From the NCBI GenBank assembly GCA_020636905.1, contig JACJWX010000003.1, positions 62,001 through 126,000 of the forward strand: 64,000 bases of DNA, written 5' to 3'. Source of the DNA: Actinomycetota bacterium. GTDB taxonomy: Bacteria; Actinomycetota; Thermoleophilia; Miltoncostaeales; Miltoncostaeaceae. A model generated the notes under the pieces. It was not told the DNA's origin. It worked only from the letters and a program-made list of their open reading frames with translations, and ran no database searches. Positions 60,317 to 64,000 of the stretch are shown piece after piece. Position 1 is the first letter of the stretch. Each line of letters opens with the position of its first letter. A program made the translations under genes and the position numbers.

Positions 60317-61180
60317 CTATCCGATGTTGAAGCCGCGAACGAGCGACTCGGCGATCATCGTCCAGCCGTCGACGAGCACGAACAGGAGGATCTTGAACGG
60401 GAGTGAGATCACCACCGGAGGCAGCATCACCATGCCCATGCTCATGACGGTCGACGCCACCACGATGTCGATGATCAGGAACGGGATGAAGATCAGGAAG
60501 CCGATCTCGAAGGCCTTCTTGAGCTCGCTCAGCACGAACGACGGAATGAGCACGCGCGTCGGCACGTCGGCCCGGGTCTTCGGCCGGTCCTCACCGGCCA
60601 TGTCCATGAACAGGCTGATCTCGCTCGAGTCGTCCGCCATCTGGTCGAACATGAAGGTCCGGATGGGCGCCTCGGCACGCTGGATCGCGGTCTGCTCGCT
60701 GATGCGGTTCTCGATCAGCGGCTGGATCGCCTGGTCGTTGACCTGCGTGAAGGTCGGTCCCATGACGAACATCGTCAGGAACAGCGCGACGCCCACGAGC
60801 ACCTGATTGGGGGGAACCCCCTGGGTGCCCACGGCGTTCCGGATGAAGCCGAGCACGATGATGATCCGGGTGAACGAGGTCATCATGATCACGATCGACG
60901 GCGCCAGGCTGAGGACGGTGAGCAGGGCGAGCAGCTGCAGGGTGCTGGACGCGCCGCCGCCGTCGGTGCCCAGATCGACCCTGATCCCCGGCGTCTGCGC
61001 GGCGGCGAGGACCGGCATCAGCACACACGCGAGTGCGACCAGGAACGGCGCGACCACCACACCGCGCACAAGCCAGCGAAGTGATCGCCGTCGTGGTTCG
61101 CGGGGGAGCGCCGCGACGAGCCGCGCACGGAGCTCGTCGGTCGGCCGCAGCGGCTGCGCGGCGACGGGATCCATGGTCAC
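60317..61180 (-). CDS. fliP: Flagellar export gate protein FliP
   Basis: Core of the export gate, 287 residues with a leader (about 37-62) and four membrane segments. Family blocks: LAPSIVIMMTSFTRIIIVLGF, VPPNQVLVGVALFLTMF, VLIPSFVLSELKKAFEIGF and MGMVMLPPVVISLPFKILLF. GTG 61180 overlaps the fliO stop (GTGA); ATG 61174 is the next alternative. Confidence 0.96.
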   Translation of the reverse strand: MTMDPVAAQPLRPTDELRARLVAALPREPRRRSLRWLVRGVVVAPFLVALACVLMPVLAAAQTPGIRVDLGTDGGGASSTLQLLALLTVLSLAPSIVIMMTSFTRIIIVLGFIRNAVGTQGVPPNQVLVGVALFLTMFVMGPTFTQVNDQAIQPLIENRISEQTAIQRAEAPIRTFMFDQMADDSSEISLFMDMAGEDRPKTRADVPTRVLIPSFVLSELKKAFEIGFLIFIPFLIIDIVVASTVMSMGMVMLPPVVISLPFKILLFVLVDGWTMIAESLVRGFNIG

Positions 61181-61806
61181 CGTCGCGTGGTGAGCGCCCG
61201 GAGCCGCTCCACGAGGGTTTGCGCCTCCGAGGTGGCAACGGCGCGAACACGTGCATCGGGGCGGGAACGATCGGCGGCGCGTGCGAACGCGGCGGTCGCC
61301 TCGTCGAGGGTCAGGTCCGCACCCAGCAGTTCCGACGCCTCCTCGCCCGGGATGCGCAGCACGGGCGTGATGGCGTGATCGGTGGCGCCGATGACGACGA
61401 GTTCGCCCCCGATGCGCACGAGATGGATGAACCGGTTGGGACCGAGCGGGGTCGTCGAGACCACATCGACCAGGTCTGCAGCCCCGCTGAAGCCGGGCAT
61501 GGAGCCGCGCTGCATCCGGCGCATGATCAGCCAGATGCCCACGATGAGCCCGACGACGACGAGCAGTCCCAGCCCCAGGCGCAGCAGCGATCCGCCGAGA
61601 CCATCGGTGGCGCTGACCGTCGAATCACCGCCGGTCGGCGGGAGCGGCGTGCGCTCGGCCGCACTCGTCCGGGCCGTCTGGGCCGCCCCTGGCGCCGCGA
61701 ACAAGACGCAGCCGATCAGCCCGGCGGTGGTCCACCGGGTGATCGAGGGGCGCGTCCGGCGCCGGGAGGTGAGGCATCCGTGCCGTGCCGGATCGGTTCC
61801 AGGCAA
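61177..61806 (-). CDS. fliO: Flagellar export assembly protein FliO
   Basis: Small protein that helps assemble the FliP ring, 209 residues as called. A first hydrophobic segment (TAGLIGCVLFAAPGAA) resembles a signal; the main membrane helix (LLRLGLGLLVVVGLIVGIWLIM) is followed by the cytoplasmic FliO domain (LVDVVSTTPLGPNRFIHLVRIGGELVVIG). The TTG start at 61806 is weakly supported, with no Shine-Dalgarno, and the true start may lie elsewhere. It precedes fliP with a 4-bp overlap. Confidence 0.85.
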   Translation of the reverse strand: MPGTDPARHGCLTSRRRTRPSITRWTTAGLIGCVLFAAPGAAQTARTSAAERTPLPPTGGDSTVSATDGLGGSLLRLGLGLLVVVGLIVGIWLIMRRMQRGSMPGFSGAADLVDVVSTTPLGPNRFIHLVRIGGELVVIGATDHAITPVLRIPGEEASELLGADLTLDEATAAFARAADRSRPDARVRAVATSEAQTLVERLRALTTRR

Positions 61807-61817
61807 CGGCGGTGAGC

Positions 61818-61833
61818 CCCGGCGAGCGCCGGG
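61818..61833 (-). terminator. Hairpin between cheY and fliO
   Basis: CCCGGC-GAGC-GCCGGG, a perfect 6-bp stem with a 4-nt loop, starts about 15 nt after the cheY stop on the minus strand. It may end the cheY transcript or cause partial termination before fliO. Confidence 0.4.
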
Positions 61834-61848
61834 ACCCTGGCGCGGGTG

Positions 61849-62208
61849 CTACCCGAGCGCCTTCTGGATTGCCTCGAGGACGCGGTCCGGCTGGAACGGC
61901 TTCACGATGAAGTCCTTGGCGCCGGCCTGGATGCTCTCGATGACCATCGACTGCTGGCCCATCGCCGAGCACATCACCACGCACGCCGACGGATCGGCAC
62001 CGCGGATCTCCTTGAGCGCCTGCAGGCCGTCCATCTCCGGCATGGTGATGTCCATGGTCGTGAGGTCCGGCTTGAGTTCCTTGTACTTGGCGACGGCCAC
62101 TGCGCCGTTCTCCGCCTCACCGGCGATCTCGTAGCCCGCTTCGGTGAGAATGTTCTTGATCATCATCCGCATGAAGGCGGCGTCGTCAGCGATGAGCACT
62201 GAGGGCAT
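61849..62208 (-). CDS. cheY: Chemotaxis response regulator CheY
   Basis: Single receiver domain of 119 residues that binds the flagellar switch when phosphorylated. Acid pocket LIADDAAFMR, phosphoacceptor Asp in TMDITMPEMDG, Ser in VMCSAMGQ, Lys in FIVKPFQ; all key residues are present. ATG 62208 has GAGG 6 nt upstream. It has its own sigma-28-like promoter and a following hairpin, so it may be transcribed alone as well as with fliO. Confidence 0.93.
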   Translation of the reverse strand: MPSVLIADDAAFMRMMIKNILTEAGYEIAGEAENGAVAVAKYKELKPDLTTMDITMPEMDGLQALKEIRGADPSACVVMCSAMGQQSMVIESIQAGAKDFIVKPFQPDRVLEAIQKALG

Positions 62209-62247
62209 GTTGACCTCGTCGTCGTGAAGCAGTGCGTTCCGGGGCTG

Positions 62248-62274
62248 GTATCGGCAAATCACGGCGGGGATTGA
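62248..62274 (-). promoter_or_regulatory. Sigma-28 (FliA)-type promoter candidate for cheY
   Basis: TCAA (62271-62274), exactly 15 nt, then GCCGATAC (62248-62255) on the minus strand, 40 bp before the cheY ATG. It differs from TAAA-N15-GCCGATAA at two of twelve positions. Confidence 0.65.
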
Positions 62275-62310
62275 GCCCCGGCGAGATCTCTCTGCCGCCA
62301 GTCCCCCCTG

Positions 62311-63702
62311 TCATCCGTCCGCGATCCCCTGCAAACGGCTTGCCTGACTGGCAATTTCCGTAATTCGGATGCCGAACTCTTCGTCGATGACCACCACCTC
62401 GCCACGGGCGAGCTGGCGGCCGTTGACCAGGACGTCGACCGGTTCCCCGGCCAGTCGCTCCAGTTCGATGATCGAACCGGGAACGAGTTCGAGCACGTTC
62501 CGGATACGAAGCTGTGTGCGGCCCAGCTCGACGCTCACCTGGAGCGGAATGTCCATGAGCAGGCCGATGTCTCCCGGAACCCCGGGCGCCGCGCCGCCGT
62601 CGAGCGACGGGAAGGTCACCGGCTGGGCGACGGCTCCGGGGCGTTCCTGAACCGCACCCGCCGTCGGGGCGGCGGCAGGGGGTGGCGGAGCGGTGGTCGC
62701 CGCGGCCGCGGCGGCCGCGAGCTGGGGCTCGGTCTCGGGCGCCGCGGCGGGCGGCGGTTCGGCGGGAGCCGGCTGGTCGTCGGACGCGGCCGGGGCCGAG
62801 CCGGAGGCCTCCTGCGAGGCCAGCAGCGCCGAAACCAGCTCCTTCGCGAAGCTCAGCGGCATCAGCTGCATGAGCGTCGTGTTGAGGAACTCCCCGACCT
62901 CGAGATCGAAGCTGACGCACACCGTGGGCTCGTCGGTGCCGTTCAAGCCGATCTCGGCGTCCGGGGTGGCCATGTCGAGGACCTGCACTTCGGGCGAGCT
63001 GATGTCCACCCGCATGCCGAACATGCTGGCCATCGAGGTCGCCGCGGCGCCCATCATCTGGTTCATGGCCTCGCCCACGGCGGAGGCGTGGATCTCGTCG
63101 ATCTCGTCGCTCGGCGTGCCGGAGCCGCCCATCATCAGGTCGGCGACGACGGAGGCGTCCCGGGTCGAGATGACGAAGACGTTGACGCCGCTGAGACCCT
63201 CGGTGTAGTGGATCCGCACCAGCGCGGCCGGACGGTCGTAGAGCGCCTTGACGTCGTCTTCGGTGGTCACCGCAACGGTCGGCGTGGTGATGACCGCCTG
63301 ATGCCCCAGCAGGGTGCTCAGGGTCGTCGCGGCGCTCGCCATCGAGATGTTGCCGATCTCGCCCAGCGCGTCGCGCTCGTCGGCCGTGAGGCTCTCCGGG
63401 AACCGCTCGGGAGCGACCTTCCGGTTGTCCCCGCCCGCCATCGCAGGCGCGGCGGCCTCGTCGGAGGCCGCGTCCGCGTCGCCGGCGTCGGCTTCAGGCG
63501 CGTCATCCTCCGGCGCAACGTCGACGGGCGCGTCGGTCGCCGGTTCGTCGGCGGCGTCGGCCTCGTCAGGCTCCGCGGCGGCCTCGGCCGCCACTTCGGC
63601 GCTCGCGTCAGCGTCCGCCGGCGATTCCTCGGCCGGCGCGGCATCGCCTCCCCCCGCGAGGAGGGCGTCGATCTCTTCCTGGGACAGACTGTCGCCGCTC
63701 AC
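62311..63702 (-). CDS. fliY: Flagellar switch protein FliY (CheC-like phosphatase fused to FliN domain)
   Basis: Switch component of 463 residues. The N-terminal LSQEEIDALLAGG is the CheY-binding-type motif also found in FliM. An acidic Ala-rich linker (about 20-95) follows, then a CheC-like domain with both E-x2-N sites (LGEIGNISMASAATTL and VGEAMNQMMGAAATS), a second Pro/Ala-rich linker (about 300-360), and a C-terminal SpoA/FliN domain (LMDIPLQVSVELGRTQLRI, LAGEPVDVLVNGRQLARGEVVV). GTG 63702 overlaps the fliM stop (GTGA). Confidence 0.94.
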   Translation of the reverse strand: MSGDSLSQEEIDALLAGGGDAAPAEESPADADASAEVAAEAAAEPDEADAADEPATDAPVDVAPEDDAPEADAGDADAASDEAAAPAMAGGDNRKVAPERFPESLTADERDALGEIGNISMASAATTLSTLLGHQAVITTPTVAVTTEDDVKALYDRPAALVRIHYTEGLSGVNVFVISTRDASVVADLMMGGSGTPSDEIDEIHASAVGEAMNQMMGAAATSMASMFGMRVDISSPEVQVLDMATPDAEIGLNGTDEPTVCVSFDLEVGEFLNTTLMQLMPLSFAKELVSALLASQEASGSAPAASDDQPAPAEPPPAAAPETEPQLAAAAAAATTAPPPPAAAPTAGAVQERPGAVAQPVTFPSLDGGAAPGVPGDIGLLMDIPLQVSVELGRTQLRIRNVLELVPGSIIELERLAGEPVDVLVNGRQLARGEVVVIDEEFGIRITEIASQASRLQGIADG

Positions 63703-64000
63703 GACGCCACCGCCTCACCCTCGATCTGTTCGGTGATCTGCACCGCGAGCCGCTTGCCCCGGGTCCCCGGCTGCCCGAGGAACGTGCCGAGGTCGCCGAC
63801 CTGCACCTGGACGTCCGCCCCCGGTGCGATCGCGAGCGGGACCACGTCGCCGGGAGCCAGGGCGAGCAGGTCACCGACCAGGAGCTCGGTGCTTCCGAGG
63901 ATGACGCTCACGGGAACCGACACCCCGCCGAGCTGGTCGCCGATCGCCGCACGGAGCTCCGGCGTCTGTTCACCACGCTTGGTGGAGTAGTAACTCTCCG
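63699..64000 (-). CDS. fliM: Flagellar motor switch protein FliM, partial (C-terminus only)
   Basis: The last 99 residues of FliM, with the N-terminal part beyond the right edge. The SpoA domain is recognisable: LGGVSVPVSVILGSTELLVGDLL, LAPGDVVPLAIAPGADVQVQVGD and GQPGTRGKRLAVQI. FliM binds phospho-CheY and FliG. The GTGA overlap with fliY indicates a joint transcript; its promoter is outside the window. Confidence 0.9.
   Translation of the reverse strand, partial: ESYYSTKRGEQTPELRAAIGDQLGGVSVPVSVILGSTELLVGDLLALAPGDVVPLAIAPGADVQVQVGDLGTFLGQPGTRGKRLAVQITEQIEGEAVAS

Noticed and set aside
61807..61848. Separate promoter for fliO
   Set aside because: The 42-bp gap holds a hairpin and no recognisable -10 or sigma-28 element, so read-through from cheY or beyond is more likely.
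1..64000. tRNA and rRNA genes
   Set aside because: I saw no cloverleaf arms, GTTCGAATC-type TPsiC loops or ribosomal RNA core sequences on either strand; a covariance search would be needed for certainty.

Overview
The window is GC-rich, densely packed bacterial chromosome. Gene content and signals suggest a motile actinomycete-type bacterium (Actinomycetota), perhaps of the deep-branching class Thermoleophilia. The evidence is the rpmE-prfA-prmC-glyA order, many GTG/TTG starts with 4-bp ATGA/GTGA overlaps, and TANNNT boxes only 6-8 nt before start codons, as expected for leaderless mRNAs. A FliY/CheC/CheD-type chemotaxis set is also present. The class assignment is inference. I see no tRNA, rRNA, CRISPR array, prophage or intact transposase.

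Layout. 0-2.6 kb: a partial short-chain dehydrogenase, upp, a VOC protein and a small membrane protein. 2.6-7.2 kb: a 163-bp palindromic element, then an operon for a GH26-like secreted protein, DUF1800, DUF1501 and a cupredoxin. 7.3-15.3 kb: housekeeping genes (P-loop kinase, glyA, prmC, prfA, rpmE, a crotonase, pepA). 15.3-15.9 kb: three tandem 200-bp copies of a palindromic unit, the only gene-free stretch above 300 bp. 15.9-20.5 kb: an operon of a degenerate response regulator, a HEAT-repeat protein and a membrane glycosyltransferase. 20.7-24.4 kb: a catabolic-looking island (flavoprotein, two SnoaL-like paralogues, zinc alcohol dehydrogenase) with a duplicated direct-repeat operator. 24.6-27.6 kb: hisC, then a LON-domain protein, a YgfZ-like protein and a small protein. 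27.6-31.9 kb: a phosphate transport operon with a fused PstC-PstA. 31.9-35.8 kb: a coupled parA-ftsZ-ggt-small gene operon. 35.9-39.3 kb: a two-component pair, a small gene and htpX. 39.5-44.2 kb: a lipoprotein, hflX with a TfoX C-terminal-domain gene, and an amino-acid ABC transporter. 44.3-45.3 kb: an L,D-transpeptidase.

45.4-64 kb is a flagellar and chemotaxis region. In transcription order on the minus strand it reads fliM (partial)-fliY, cheY, fliO-fliP-fliQ-fliR-cheB-cheR, cheA-cheC-cheD, then flhB-flhA-flhF-PilZ and four small uncharacterised genes. A plus-strand gene of the YyaC/DUF1256 spore-protease-like family sits between cheR and cheA. Upstream of cheA, flhB and cheY I find TAAA/TCAA-N15-GCCGA motifs that match flagellar sigma-28 promoters, so FliA probably controls these units. 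Together the region encodes the type III export gate, switch proteins, adaptation enzymes and a c-di-GMP (PilZ) input.

The least explained items are the two palindromic elements that start exactly on stop codons between convergent genes, the glycosyltransferase/HEAT/regulator operon whose receiver carries Glu at the phosphoacceptor site, the parA-ftsZ-ggt operon, the duplicated direct-repeat operator, and the unknown genes at the end of the flhBAF operon.
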